The position numbers and the translations under genes were made by a program. DNA of 64,000 bases. It comes from Chitinophaga filiformis (GTDB lineage: Bacteria; Bacteroidota; Bacteroidia; Chitinophagales; Chitinophagaceae). Positions within the stretch are counted from its first letter, which is position 1. Every line of letters begins with the position of its first letter. Below, piece after piece: positions 8,515-17,179 of the stretch. The stretch lies in the NCBI RefSeq assembly GCF_023100805.1, contig NZ_CP095855.1, forward strand, positions 6,055,001 through 6,119,000. The letters run 5' to 3'. The notes under the pieces were generated by a model. The model was not told the origin of the DNA. It made no database searches and saw only the letters and a program-made list of their open reading frames with translations.

Positions 8515-9456
8515 TCAGGTGCGTTGCTGATTAAAAGATAGTTTATAAGAAGGGAAATTTGTTAACAGTACTCCCAGGAGGATCACTACCATGGCCACCA
8601 ATTGCATCCAGCCCAGTTGTTCATTCACGAAAACCCAGCCCACCAGCACCGCAACTACGGGATTAACGTAGGTGTGGGTGCTGACCAATGCCGGCGGACG
8701 CACTGTTATGAGCCAGGTAAATGCCATATAGGCTATCAGGGAGCCGAAAATAACCAGGTAAAACAAGCCTGCCCAGGCTTCGGCAGGAACTTCAGCAAAA
8801 CGGATCCTGCCCCATTCACCGGAAACACCGCTCAACAAACTGCTGCATATTCCGGCGGCAAATAACTGGATACAGGAACTGACAATATTGGGAATACCTT
8901 TCTCCAGGCGGCCTTCGGCATGTAAAGCGCCACCTACCCAGAAAACAGTGCCGATCAATATTGCGGCATACCCCATCCATTGTGTACCAACATCTCCTGT
9001 AGGCGCTGAAGCAGCGTCACTGCCGCCAAAGAACAGCACGATACCGGCAAACCCGATCAGCAGTCCTGTGATAATGAAGCGGTTGGAGAAATACTGCCGC
9101 CAGCGTTTCCTGTCTGCCAGTAAGAAGAGGAAAGGTTCCGCGGCAATAACAATGGCCGCCTGTCCGGACGTAACATACTGTTCCGCCCAGGCTACCATAC
9201 CGCTACCTCCTACCAGCATGAACACGCCGCTGATGGCACAGGTACGGACCGTCTGCCAGCCAGGCCATTGCTCCTTCTTAATGAAACACCACACCAGCAA
9301 TAGCAAAGCTGCAATCAGGTAGCGCAATGCGGAGAGCATAAAAGGAGGAAATCCACGCAGGCCATAAATGACGGCCAGGTAGGTAGTGCCCCATACAATA
9401 TAAACAGCCATAAATGCCAGTACAATCAACCACTGTGGAGCTTTCCTTTCTGCCAT
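8515..9456 (-). CDS. EamA/DMT-superfamily transporter
   Basis: A 313-residue membrane protein with ten hydrophobic helices in two EamA repeats; WGTTYLAVIYGLRGFPPFML and RYLIAALLL are typical of the RhaT/YdcZ-type exporter group. It likely exports a metabolite or amino acid across the inner membrane; the substrate is unknown. The ATG at 9456 is taken as start (the codon before it is GTG). It is divergent from a CGNR zinc-finger regulator with an inverted repeat between the two, which suggests regulation by that neighbour. Confidence 0.85.
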   Translation of the reverse strand: MAERKAPQWLIVLAFMAVYIVWGTTYLAVIYGLRGFPPFMLSALRYLIAALLLLVWCFIKKEQWPGWQTVRTCAISGVFMLVGGSGMVAWAEQYVTSGQAAIVIAAEPFLFLLADRKRWRQYFSNRFIITGLLIGFAGIVLFFGGSDAASAPTGDVGTQWMGYAAILIGTVFWVGGALHAEGRLEKGIPNIVSSCIQLFAAGICSSLLSGVSGEWGRIRFAEVPAEAWAGLFYLVIFGSLIAYMAFTWLITVRPPALVSTHTYVNPVVAVLVGWVFVNEQLGWMQLVAMVVILLGVLLTNFPSYKLSFNQQRT

Positions 9457-9483
9457 CACCTGCTCTTTTTACTTGTTAAACTA

Positions 9484-9530
9484 TATTTGCTGGTATAAAA
9501 TTAGCAAACTTTTATTACCAGCAAAATATT
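9484..9530. promoter_or_regulatory. Inverted repeat in the divergent EamA / CGNR promoter region
   Basis: TATTTGCTGGTATAAAA on the left is matched by TTTTATTACCAGCAAAATA on the right, an inverted repeat of about 17 bp with one extra base and a spacer of about 9 bp. The left arm overlaps TATATTTG, which fits the Bacteroidota -7 element TAnnTTTG reading towards the CGNR gene. It is the best operator candidate for that regulator. Confidence 0.5.
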
Positions 9531-9571
9531 TTTTGATAGTAATAAAATGAATTGCTTTACCTTTGATATGG

Positions 9572-10201
9572 ATGAGCAAAGAGAGATCTATAGCAACCCT
9601 GCCGCTGGATGGCGGCGCACTCTGTTTTCATTTTATCAATACGGTAAATGCATGGAGAGGCATAAATCTGCATGAATACCTGGGCAGCTATGAAGAATTG
9701 ATAGACTGGTGCAGGAAAGTGGATATCCTCGAAGAGGGGCAGCGAACAGCTTTGCTGCAATATGCCATATCAAATAAGTCAGCAGCAGCGACGGCATTAC
9801 AGAAATTAAAACGTACCCGGGAAATCCTGTACCATTTCTTTTCAGGCATTGCAGAAAATAACGGTATCACCCTCTCACCTGCCGTATTGGAAAAGTTCAA
9901 TAAAGCGCTTGCCAATGCCCTCTCCCGCCTGCAGTTCGAAAAGACGGAATCAGGGATTGCGGCTATCCTGCAAAGGGATGATACGGACCTGATGGCGCCA
10001 TTGTGGGTGGTAATGAAATCAGCCTATGATGTGCTTACCAATGAGGAACATGCACGGATCAAAGAATGTGAAACCTGCGGATGGATATTCCTGGATCATA
10101 CCAAGAACAATAAAAAACGCTGGTGCAGCCCGCTGACCTGCGGTACCACGGATAAGTCAAAACGTTATTACCAGAAGAAAAAAGAAAAAGCTGACGAATA
10201 A
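9572..10201 (+). CDS. CGNR zinc-finger / ABATE-domain transcription factor
   Basis: About 209 residues. The N-terminal part (PLDGGALCFHFINTVNAW, then SYEELIDWCRKV) is the ABATE ligand-binding-like domain. The C-terminal part has the treble zinc-binding pattern CETCGWIFLD...KRWCSPLTCG followed by basic residues RYYQKKKEK, the CGNR finger in which CG-N-R is here CGTTDKSKR. The family is predicted to be DNA-binding, mostly known from actinobacteria. The ATG at 9572 is preferred over the TTG at 9563. Its divergent partner is an EamA transporter, the likely target. Confidence 0.82.
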   Translation: MSKERSIATLPLDGGALCFHFINTVNAWRGINLHEYLGSYEELIDWCRKVDILEEGQRTALLQYAISNKSAAATALQKLKRTREILYHFFSGIAENNGITLSPAVLEKFNKALANALSRLQFEKTESGIAAILQRDDTDLMAPLWVVMKSAYDVLTNEEHARIKECETCGWIFLDHTKNNKKRWCSPLTCGTTDKSKRYYQKKKEKADE

Positions 10202-10228
10202 ACTACAAAGAACGCCGCACCACGGAAG

Positions 10229-10246
10229 GACTCCGTCAGGAGTCCC
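10229..10246 (+). terminator. Short hairpin after the CGNR gene
   Basis: GGACTCC-GTCA-GGAGTCC forms a perfect 7-bp stem about 28 nt after the stop codon. There is no clear T run, so it may be a transcript-end or processing hairpin instead of a full terminator. Confidence 0.4.
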
Positions 10247-10258
10247 AGTGTTTGTAGC

Positions 10259-10377
10259 CCCGGGTGACAACCCGGGGATGGATCATTATAACCCGGGTGA
10301 CAACCCGGGGATAGATCATTATAACCCGGGTGGCAATCCGGGGATAGATCATTATAACCCGGGTGACAACCCGGGGA
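10259..10377. repeat. Tandem array of four 33-bp units, each carrying an internal palindrome
   Basis: Units start at 10259, 10292, 10325 and 10358 (last one incomplete). Each begins CCCGGGTGACAACCCGGGG, itself a hairpin (CCCGGGT..ACCCGGG), then ATRGATCATTATAA. Unit 3 has two substitutions (GGTGGCAATCC). A degenerate fifth half (ATCACCCAGGTGAT) follows. The array lies between convergent genes. The 33-bp period equals 11 codons and gives a repetitive minus-strand peptide, but base-pairing conservation argues for a DNA/RNA role. There are no spacers of unequal sequence, so it is not a CRISPR array. Confidence 0.85.
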
Positions 10378-10404
10378 ATATAACATCATTATCACCCAGG
10401 TGAT

Positions 10405-11271
10405 TTAATAAACCGTCACCGTCCAGCTTCTCTCAAAATGTTTACCCTTTTCCAGGATGTGGATCCCTTCCTTACCGGTAATTTCTCCTGAAGCATTTAC
10501 ACTGTCGGCAATACCATTCCAGGGCTCTATGCACACAAAATCCGCATCTTTCGCCGCCCATATGCCCATATAGGGGAAACCGTCATATTTGAGTTTCAGT
10601 CCGCGGGGCGACTTGTCACTTTTCAGTTCTATGCTATTGGATGCAAGCGTTTTGAAAACCAGGGCATCGTTATAGAACAGCGAATGTTTCAATGGTAGTT
10701 TATGCGTCTTTACCAGGAATGGTTCCGGTGTCAGTTCGATCAGTCCATCTGCTGACAATGGCCATACGCCATCATTCTCTTCCTCGTTAAAAGACAGGTA
10801 GTAATCTTCATACCCCGTACCTTCCGTCAACGGTACTTTAAAGGCAGGATGGGCGCCTACGGAAAAGTACATGGTATCTTTCCCTGTATTCTCCACGAGA
10901 TAAGTCACTTTCAGCGAGGTATCGTGAATAGAGTATATGACGTGGAAACTGAAATGGAAAGGATATACCTCGAGTGTATCTGCAGTGTCTTTCAACGCAA
11001 AGATCAACTGGTGATCTGTCTGTTCTGTCAGGGTAAATACCTTGTCACGGGCAAAACCATGTCTGCCCAGTGTGTAGCTTTTACCTTTATATGTATAAGT
11101 GTTATTTTTAAGAGTGCCCACTATCGGGAACAAAACGGGACTTTTCTTAGCCCATTCCGGTCCCGCATGCCACAGATATTCCTGACCTAAGTCCGTGCGG
11201 ACGATGTTTTGTAACTCGGCTCCTTTTTCGGCAACAACTACCCGTAGTTTCTCATTCTTTAATTCAGGCAT
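10405..11271 (-). CDS. Aldose 1-epimerase family protein (LacX/YeaD-like mutarotase fold)
   Basis: A 288-residue beta-sandwich protein. Signature parts are LGRHGFARDKVF, the catalytic-type His in VGAHPAFKVPLT, and the C-terminal CIEPWNGIADSVN, in which the Glu is the usual general base. These enzymes interconvert alpha and beta anomers of free or phosphorylated hexoses in the cytoplasm. The LacX-like branch is often of unknown sugar specificity. It is a single gene convergent with the CGNR gene, downstream of the 33-bp repeats. Confidence 0.85.
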   Translation of the reverse strand: MPELKNEKLRVVVAEKGAELQNIVRTDLGQEYLWHAGPEWAKKSPVLFPIVGTLKNNTYTYKGKSYTLGRHGFARDKVFTLTEQTDHQLIFALKDTADTLEVYPFHFSFHVIYSIHDTSLKVTYLVENTGKDTMYFSVGAHPAFKVPLTEGTGYEDYYLSFNEEENDGVWPLSADGLIELTPEPFLVKTHKLPLKHSLFYNDALVFKTLASNSIELKSDKSPRGLKLKYDGFPYMGIWAAKDADFVCIEPWNGIADSVNASGEITGKEGIHILEKGKHFERSWTVTVY

Positions 11272-11316
11272 ACGAAACTTTTTGCCTCAAAAATAACTAT
11301 TCGGGTCTTATATGCC

Positions 11317-11526
11317 TTATTTTTTCCTGTTGCTCAATACCAGCACCAGTCCCACTACAGCTACAATACCACCTGCATAAGTAGGCCAGCCTATCCAGCG
11401 GTTTTCCGTTTTATTGACTTCCAGGGGGCCCAGGTCCACTACTTTCTTTTCCGTCTTTACAGAGAAGCCGCGTATCACGATCATAGCAATACCGGCAATG
11501 ATGAGGATAATACCAAGTGTTTTCAT
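11317..11526 (-). CDS. Small two-helix membrane protein of unknown function
   Basis: About 69 residues from the ATG at 11526 (MKTLGIILIIAGIAMIVIRG). Two hydrophobic helices flank a polar middle (KKVVDLGPLEVNKTENRW), and the protein ends VLSNRKK. The pattern resembles the short DUF3185-type bacterial membrane proteins. It is placed 48 nt downstream of the MBL-rhodanese gene on the same strand and may be cotranscribed. No function can be assigned. Confidence 0.65.
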   Translation of the reverse strand: MKTLGIILIIAGIAMIVIRGFSVKTEKKVVDLGPLEVNKTENRWIGWPTYAGGIVAVVGLVLVLSNRKK

Positions 11527-11574
11527 GTGTTGCAGGTTTAATATGCCAAGCAACGCAATACACATGCCAGCTGA

Positions 11575-12990
11575 TCAAAGGAGCGGAAAAGGACTGAGAT
11601 AGTCTGTCAACTGAAAACGTCCGCTTTCTTTCATGGCTTTCAGGCCTCCTTTGATATCTACCAGGTTATGATATCCCCGCGTACGCATAATGGATATAAA
11701 GATCGCGGAACGATAACCACCGGCACAATGTACATAGTAGAGTTGTTTCTTATCCAGCGTCTGCATGCTGTCATTGATATATTCCAGTGGCATATTGATG
11801 GCATTCTCTACATGCTCGTTACCATATTCACTTCTTCTGCGTATATCCAGGATGTTTGCCTGCACCCACAACATGCGGTCGGCCAGTTCGTCGGGGGTGA
11901 TCACAGTAATATTATCTGTTGGCCTGCCGGCTGCTTTCCAGGCATCGAAGCCGCCTTCCAGGTAACCGATCGTATTGTCATAGCCTATGCGGGCCAGGCG
12001 GGTAACCACTTCTTTTTCACGTCCGGGATCTGCAACAAAAAGGATGGGTTGTTCCACACCGGGAATCAGGGTACCGGCCCAGGGAGCGAAACTACCATCC
12101 ACACCAATATTGATAGCGCCGGGAATAAATCCTTCTATGAATACTTCGGGGCCGCGGGTATCCAGGATCACAGCATCGGTTTCATTGGCGGCGGCTTCAA
12201 AAGCTGCTGGTGAAAGCGGACGTATGCCCCGTTTCACAACGTCTTCCATATGCCCGTAACCTTGTTTGTTCATGTTTACATTCATAGGGAAATAAGCAGG
12301 CGGGGGCGTTAAGCCTTCGGTTACTTCCTTTATAAATTCTGCTCTCGTCATGTCCTTCCTGAGTGCATAGTTCACCAACAGCTGATGAGCCAATGTATCT
12401 GTTGTCTGTTCACTCATATTCTTGCCGCAGGCACTACCCGCGCCATGACCGGGATATATGGTAATATGCCCGGGCAGGGGCATGACCTTGTTACGCAGGG
12501 AATCGAACAGGATACCGGCCAGTTCTTCCTTTGTTTTCCCCGAAGCCTGTTGTGCCAGATCAGGACGTCCTACATCACCAATGAAAAGTGTATCGCCCGA
12601 GAAGAGCGCAAGCTCTTCTCCCGCTTCGCTGAGCAGTAAAAAGCAGGTGCTTTCCATGGTATGCCCCGGCGTATGCAGGACTTTGAGTTTTACATCGCCC
12701 AGGGTCAGGAGCTCACCATCTGCGGCAATATGAGCAGGGAAACCCGGTTGTGCTCCCGGGCCGTAAACGATGGTAGCGCCGGTAGCTGCTGCCAGCTCCA
12801 GGTGTCCCGACACGAAATCAGCATGGAAATGGGTTTCCAGTACATACTTTATAACAGCATCATCCTGCTGTGCTTTCCTGATATAGGACGCCACATCGCG
12901 CAGCGGATCAATGATCGCGGCGGCTCCGTTACTTTCAATGTAGTAGGCGCCATGAGCCAGGCAGCCTGTGTAAAGTTGTTCGATTTTCAT
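11575..12990 (-). CDS. MBL-fold hydrolase fused to two rhodanese domains (persulfide dioxygenase-like)
   Basis: A 471-residue protein. Residues about 1-240 form a metallo-beta-lactamase domain with THFHADFVSGH, GHTMEST, FSGDTLFIGDVGRPD and YPGHGAG, the glyoxalase II / ETHE1-like metal ligands. Residues about 270-365 are a first rhodanese domain (VILDTRGPEVFIEG, later LFVADPG) that lacks the active-site Cys. Residues about 370-460 are a second one with HCAGGYRS, where the Cys is present. Known relatives oxidise glutathione or other low-molecular persulfides to sulfite, coupling sulfide detoxification to sulfur transfer. A small membrane protein follows. Confidence 0.88.
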   Translation of the reverse strand: MKIEQLYTGCLAHGAYYIESNGAAAIIDPLRDVASYIRKAQQDDAVIKYVLETHFHADFVSGHLELAAATGATIVYGPGAQPGFPAHIAADGELLTLGDVKLKVLHTPGHTMESTCFLLLSEAGEELALFSGDTLFIGDVGRPDLAQQASGKTKEELAGILFDSLRNKVMPLPGHITIYPGHGAGSACGKNMSEQTTDTLAHQLLVNYALRKDMTRAEFIKEVTEGLTPPPAYFPMNVNMNKQGYGHMEDVVKRGIRPLSPAAFEAAANETDAVILDTRGPEVFIEGFIPGAINIGVDGSFAPWAGTLIPGVEQPILFVADPGREKEVVTRLARIGYDNTIGYLEGGFDAWKAAGRPTDNITVITPDELADRMLWVQANILDIRRRSEYGNEHVENAINMPLEYINDSMQTLDKKQLYYVHCAGGYRSAIFISIMRTRGYHNLVDIKGGLKAMKESGRFQLTDYLSPFPLL

Positions 12991-13140
12991 GTTTAACCGT
13001 ACTTATACTGCAAAGGTCCGGCAAACGTAAAAGCGGGAAGATGACGATCATCACAGTAGAGGATGATACTGATGCAGTATAGCAGACACTGCTGCAGGGA
13101 CCATTAGCTGCGGGGGTAATAAGCAGTTAAGATGCAGGTA

Positions 13141-13548
13141 TCAATGTTGCTCCGCCCCTGTCAGCAGCTCGCGGATAATGTTCTTGCTGATCGGTTTAAC
13201 GAGGTACCCGGAGAGGCGGGGAAATTCTCTTGCCCTTTGGAGATCGCTTTCGTGCGTGGAACTGGTAAGGATGTATATTCTGATATGTTTATCTTCCGGC
13301 AGCGACAGCTTCACAAATTCGCGCATAAACTGCCAGCCGTCCATATATGGCATGTTAACATCCAGCAGGATCAGATCCGGTAAATCATCCGGACTATTGA
13401 GATGGGTTTTAATGTAATTAAGGGCCTGTTCTCCATCCGTGAACTTATGGATGTTTTCCACTAGCTCCAGCCGCTCAAAGTGCTGTCGCATCACAAACTG
13501 GAATAGCTCATCATCATCGACAATGCAAACATGCTTAACTTTATTCAT
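13141..13548 (-). CDS. Single-domain response regulator (CheY-like receiver)
   Basis: 135 residues from the ATG at 13548, giving MNKVKHVCIVDDDELF. The acidic pocket is DDD at 11-13, the phospho-acceptor D63 is in LILLDVNMPYMDG, the Thr/Ser is in ILTSST and the Lys in YLVKPIS. No output domain is attached. The start codon overlaps the 3' end of the histidine kinase gene by 8 nt (ATGAATAA), which implies translational coupling and that this receiver works with that kinase. A longer frame upstream lies inside the kinase gene and is not used. Confidence 0.9.
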   Translation of the reverse strand: MNKVKHVCIVDDDELFQFVMRQHFERLELVENIHKFTDGEQALNYIKTHLNSPDDLPDLILLDVNMPYMDGWQFMREFVKLSLPEDKHIRIYILTSSTHESDLQRAREFPRLSGYLVKPISKNIIRELLTGAEQH

Positions 13549-15046
13549 CTTGCTGAAAGGTGTATACGCGGTTATTAAAATAAACATAGAAACTGCTACC
13601 CCTGCCGGATTCACTTTTGACTTCGATATTACCTCCGAATGTCCTGATCTGGTTCCTGATCTTAAAAAGGCCGACGCCATTGCTGTCGTAACCGCGGTGA
13701 AACATCCTCTTGTACCGGAACAATTGTTCCTGATGTTTTTCAAGGTCAATCCCTATGCCATTATCCTGTACCATCAACACGATGTGATCATCCTCTTTCC
13801 ATGTTTCTATCCTGATGTCAGGTATTACCCCGGGCCGCGTATAAGTTATTGCATTATTAATCAGGTTAAATAAAATATTTTCCAAATATACTTTCACATA
13901 GTTTATAACGGGTACGCTCAAATTGAGCGACAAATGTGCATTTTTTTCCTCAATCTGCGGACTTAATAATTTCCACACCTGCCTGATCATTGGCTCCAGT
14001 TCACAATGGGTAAACGGGCTCTGCTTACTCACCTGAAGATCAATCATTTCCTTCAGGTCGTTCAGGGTTCCGAGTATGGAAACTGCGGCTGTTTTCATGT
14101 GTTCCAGCAGTGTTCCCCTGTCTTCTTCGCTATGCACATCGCCCAGCAGCTCGGTAGAGTCCATCAGGGCTGTGGCAGGCCCCCGCAGATTGTGTGCAAT
14201 GATGCTGTTGAATTCCTGTAGTTGCCTGATCTTCTGTTGCAGATCGACGGAGGTGGCATGCAGCACTATATTCTTCTCCTGCACCTGCGTGATCAGCTGC
14301 CTGGCGGCTGATATATCCAGCATCTGGACGATGTAGAAACGAAGGCTTCCATCTATGCCCAGCATCCGGGATGCCGCCAGGAACACCCAGATATAATCTC
14401 CGTTGCGGTGCAGGTACCTTCTTTCTGCCCGGTAGGTATTTGTTTCTCCTTCCATCAGCTTCCGGATCTGCAAACGTGCTTCCTGCCGGTCGTCAGGGTG
14501 GATAAGGTCGAATACGTCCGTGCCTTTCAGTTCTGCCGGTGAGTATCCCAGTGTGGCGGCCAGCGACTCATTCACATCCAGCCATACAATATCGGAGCTG
14601 ATAAGGCCAATACCTGCCGGTGAATAATCGAACACGCTTTTGAATATCCGCTGGCTTTCATCCAGCTCATTGATCACCCGATTAAGCGATGCATTGGTGT
14701 CCATCAGGCGGGTAACGTCTGTAAATGTAAGGATATATCCTGTGGCCGTGCCTGTTACAAGCGGCTTTCCATTCAGCCGGAGCCAGGTATGACCACCGTC
14801 TGACTGTGGAAGGCATAGTTTTCTGTTCTTCACCACTTCTTTTCTCTGCGCTATCGCCGCAAATGGCTGCATGCGGACAGCCTTCCAGAAATCAGGTGAG
14901 GCTATTTGTGTTTCAGATACCTGTAGCGCCTTTAACGCGGATTTATTATACGCGATGATCCGATCCTGCTCGTCGATGGCAATATACCCTTCTTCAATAG
15001 CCTCGGCTATTGCTGGTAACCAACTGTTCGCATGATCAATCTTCAT
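13541..15046 (-). CDS. PAS-domain sensor histidine kinase
   Basis: About 501 residues from the ATG at 15046 (MKIDHANSW). Two PAS domains are readable: IAEAIEEGYIAIDEQDRIIAYN and IFKSVFDYSPAGIGLISSD, the second followed by a PAC-like HRNGDYIWVFLAASR. A coiled coil with LQQKIRQLQE leads into the dimerisation/phospho-acceptor segment IIAHNLRGPATAL, whose His is the phosphorylation site. The ATPase domain follows: N box NLINNAITYT, G1 VQDNGIGID, G2 GVGLFKIRN. No transmembrane segment is seen, so it is a soluble sensor. The upstream ATG at 15199 would add a poor hydrophobic leader and is less likely. Confidence 0.88.
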   Translation of the reverse strand: MKIDHANSWLPAIAEAIEEGYIAIDEQDRIIAYNKSALKALQVSETQIASPDFWKAVRMQPFAAIAQRKEVVKNRKLCLPQSDGGHTWLRLNGKPLVTGTATGYILTFTDVTRLMDTNASLNRVINELDESQRIFKSVFDYSPAGIGLISSDIVWLDVNESLAATLGYSPAELKGTDVFDLIHPDDRQEARLQIRKLMEGETNTYRAERRYLHRNGDYIWVFLAASRMLGIDGSLRFYIVQMLDISAARQLITQVQEKNIVLHATSVDLQQKIRQLQEFNSIIAHNLRGPATALMDSTELLGDVHSEEDRGTLLEHMKTAAVSILGTLNDLKEMIDLQVSKQSPFTHCELEPMIRQVWKLLSPQIEEKNAHLSLNLSVPVINYVKVYLENILFNLINNAITYTRPGVIPDIRIETWKEDDHIVLMVQDNGIGIDLEKHQEQLFRYKRMFHRGYDSNGVGLFKIRNQIRTFGGNIEVKSESGRGSSFYVYFNNRVYTFQQDE

Positions 15047-15265
15047 CAATTCATAGTTATTTTGACACACCGAGTCAAATAATACCGGATTAATTTGAGC
15101 TCTTACTGGGGCGTAGGATATGATTATAAATGGATTATCTCTAATTGACGGCAATATAAAAGAAAACTGCAAGTTTGCCGCCAAAAAAGCGGTATTCATC
15201 TCATTTTTTTTACATAATATGGATTTTTGAGGTTCTTTTGGGTTATTTAACTGTTACATACGGTA

Positions 15266-16321
15266 ATGACAACTACTACTGACACGAAGCAGGCCTGGTA
15301 TTCGAGAAGATGGGCGCAGGTTGCTCTGCATGTGATTGCCTGGGTGACGCTATTTTCCCTCCCCTATCTCTTACGTCCCTCGCCTGATCAGCGGCATGCG
15401 CCGGATCCGGATGAACATTTATGGCAGATCCATTATATCATCAATGCCTTTGTGCTGATCCTCTTTTTCTATCTGAACGCCGGTGTCCTGATCCCTAAGC
15501 TTGTATACCGTAAAAAATACCTTCAGTTCAGCGGCATACTACTGTTCTTTTTTGCAGCACTGGTATATTCGCGCCGCCTGTTCATAGTGGCTTTTATAGC
15601 GCATAAACAGTTTGAATTGCGCCCTACCATCCTTTTTACTTTCTTTACCCTGCTGTTTATCCTTTCCTGTAGTACAGCCTGGAAGATGATCCGCGACAAG
15701 CTGAATGCAGACAAGCTGGCCAGCGAAAAGGAAAACGAAAATCTTAAAACCGAACTGTCGCTCTTACGCTCGCAGGTCAGCCCCCACTTTATGTTCAACG
15801 TACTGAACAACATGGTGGCACTGGCCAGGAAACAGTCAGACCAGCTGGAGCCATCGCTGATCAAACTATCCTCTCTCATGCGTTATATGCTGTATGAAGC
15901 AGATGAAGATAAAGTGCCACTGGATAAGGAGACGGATTACCTGCAGAGTTACATTGACCTGCAGCAGCAACGCTTCGGCGCCAAGGTACAGGTTAATGTT
16001 GTAATGGACCTGCCTGAGCATGGATATGAAATTGAGCCTATGCTCCTGATCCCATTCGTGGAAAATGCGTTTAAACATGGAACCGGTCTGATACCTGACG
16101 CGCGCATTGACATAGAACTACGTGCCCGTCAGAGCCTGCTGCAGTTTACCGTGATGAACAGGTATAATCCGGAGTATACCGAAATAAAAGACAAGACCTC
16201 GGGTATAGGGCTTACAAATGTGAAAAGAAGGCTCAACCTCCTGTACAAGGACAACCATCAGCTATTGATCAGTAAAAAAGAAGGATGGTTTGTTGTGTCT
16301 TTGCAATTACATTTACATTAA
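15266..16321 (+). CDS. LytS-type sensor histidine kinase
   Basis: A 351-residue inner-membrane kinase. Four hydrophobic helices occupy roughly residues 17-37, 56-77, 87-111 and 119-138, then a short coiled coil and the His_kinase domain with QVSPHFMFNVLNNM (H174 the phospho-acceptor). The ATPase part has LIPFVENAFKHG (N box) and GIGLTNVKRRLNLLY. This is the usual Bacteroidota membrane kinase paired with a LytTR regulator, and that regulator starts 8 nt downstream. The sensed signal is unknown. Confidence 0.92.
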   Translation: MTTTTDTKQAWYSRRWAQVALHVIAWVTLFSLPYLLRPSPDQRHAPDPDEHLWQIHYIINAFVLILFFYLNAGVLIPKLVYRKKYLQFSGILLFFFAALVYSRRLFIVAFIAHKQFELRPTILFTFFTLLFILSCSTAWKMIRDKLNADKLASEKENENLKTELSLLRSQVSPHFMFNVLNNMVALARKQSDQLEPSLIKLSSLMRYMLYEADEDKVPLDKETDYLQSYIDLQQQRFGAKVQVNVVMDLPEHGYEIEPMLLIPFVENAFKHGTGLIPDARIDIELRARQSLLQFTVMNRYNPEYTEIKDKTSGIGLTNVKRRLNLLYKDNHQLLISKKEGWFVVSLQLHLH

Positions 16322-16329
16322 ATTGAGTT

Positions 16330-17043
16330 ATGACCTTACGTTGTATAGCTGTCGATGATGAACCATTAGCTTTGGATTTGCTGGAAGACAACATCCGCCA
16401 GGTACCCTACCTTGAACTGGTAGCCAAATGCGCTGACGCATTTGAGGCTATCAGAGCATTGCAGGAAAAAGAAGTGGACCTGATCTTCCTTGATATACAA
16501 ATGCCCGGGTTGACAGGACTGCAATTTATACAAAGCCTGGCGCATAAACCCATGATCATCCTCATTACGGCCTATGAAAAATACGCGCTGGAAGGATTTG
16601 AGCTGGACGTAACGGATTACCTGGTAAAACCCGTATCATTGCCCCGTTTTATCAAGGCCTGTAATAAGGCCCGGGAACTTTACCAGCTGAAGCATCAGCC
16701 GGCAACCGCTTCCGCTGCCGGCACACCGGAATTCTTTTTTGTCAATTCCGATTACAGCCTGTTGAAGATCAATGTGGCCGACATCATCTGGATCGAAGCT
16801 TTGAAAGATTATATCAGGATTCACCTGAGCGGAGCAACCAAACCCGTTGTAACACGTATGCCATTAAAACAGGTGGAAGAACAACTGGCACCCGCCAGGT
16901 TCATCCGCATTCACAAATCATATATTATTGCGGTGGCGCATATTACCGCCATCCGGAAAAACAGTGTGTTTATTGGCGCCATGGAACTACCCGTGGGCGA
17001 CAATTACCGGGAAGCGGTGGCCGCCCTCACAGGCATCAGATAA
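16330..17043 (+). CDS. LytTR-family response regulator
   Basis: A 237-residue regulator. The receiver has DDE at 9-11, the phospho-acceptor D55 in LIFLDIQMPG, and YLVKPVSL. The C-terminal LytTR DNA-binding domain spans about residues 135-235 with IIWIEALKDYIRIHL, TRMPLKQVEEQL, FIRIHKSYII and PVGDNYREA. It follows the LytS kinase by 8 nt, so the two form one operon. The outer-membrane receptor gene about 130 nt downstream on the same strand is a candidate target. Confidence 0.92.
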   Translation: MTLRCIAVDDEPLALDLLEDNIRQVPYLELVAKCADAFEAIRALQEKEVDLIFLDIQMPGLTGLQFIQSLAHKPMIILITAYEKYALEGFELDVTDYLVKPVSLPRFIKACNKARELYQLKHQPATASAAGTPEFFFVNSDYSLLKINVADIIWIEALKDYIRIHLSGATKPVVTRMPLKQVEEQLAPARFIRIHKSYIIAVAHITAIRKNSVFIGAMELPVGDNYREAVAALTGIR

Positions 17044-17123
17044 GCCTTTACCAGCTTATCATGTAGGGCCTGACAACGTTAATTTCCGGCTATTTCGTCG
17101 CATTATTTTCAGACGTTGTCTCA

Positions 17124-17159
17124 TTTGCTATGTATAATGGAAATACGCTATTAGTTTTG
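17124..17159 (+). promoter_or_regulatory. Possible Bacteroidota promoter of the outer-membrane receptor gene
   Basis: TTTG at 17124-17127 and TAGTTTTG at 17152-17159 resemble the -33 (TTTG) and -7 (TAnnTTTG) elements, with a spacer somewhat longer than typical. It lies just upstream of the start at 17171/17180. Confidence 0.35.
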
Positions 17160-17179
17160 TCTCTATAAGAATGTTAATC

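Noticed and set aside
10259..10377. Possible CRISPR array
   Set aside because: The units are contiguous with no variable spacers, each unit is itself a hairpin plus fixed linker, and no cas genes are present.
10168..10395. Minus-strand frame encoding an 11-residue repeated peptide (CHPGYNDLSPG)
   Set aside because: It is produced by the 33-bp DNA repeat and runs into the CGNR gene end; no homology and no leader, so a DNA or RNA role fits better.
13549..13749. N-terminal extension of the response regulator
   Set aside because: These codons overlap the kinase 3' end in another frame; the receiver fold begins at the ATG at 13548.
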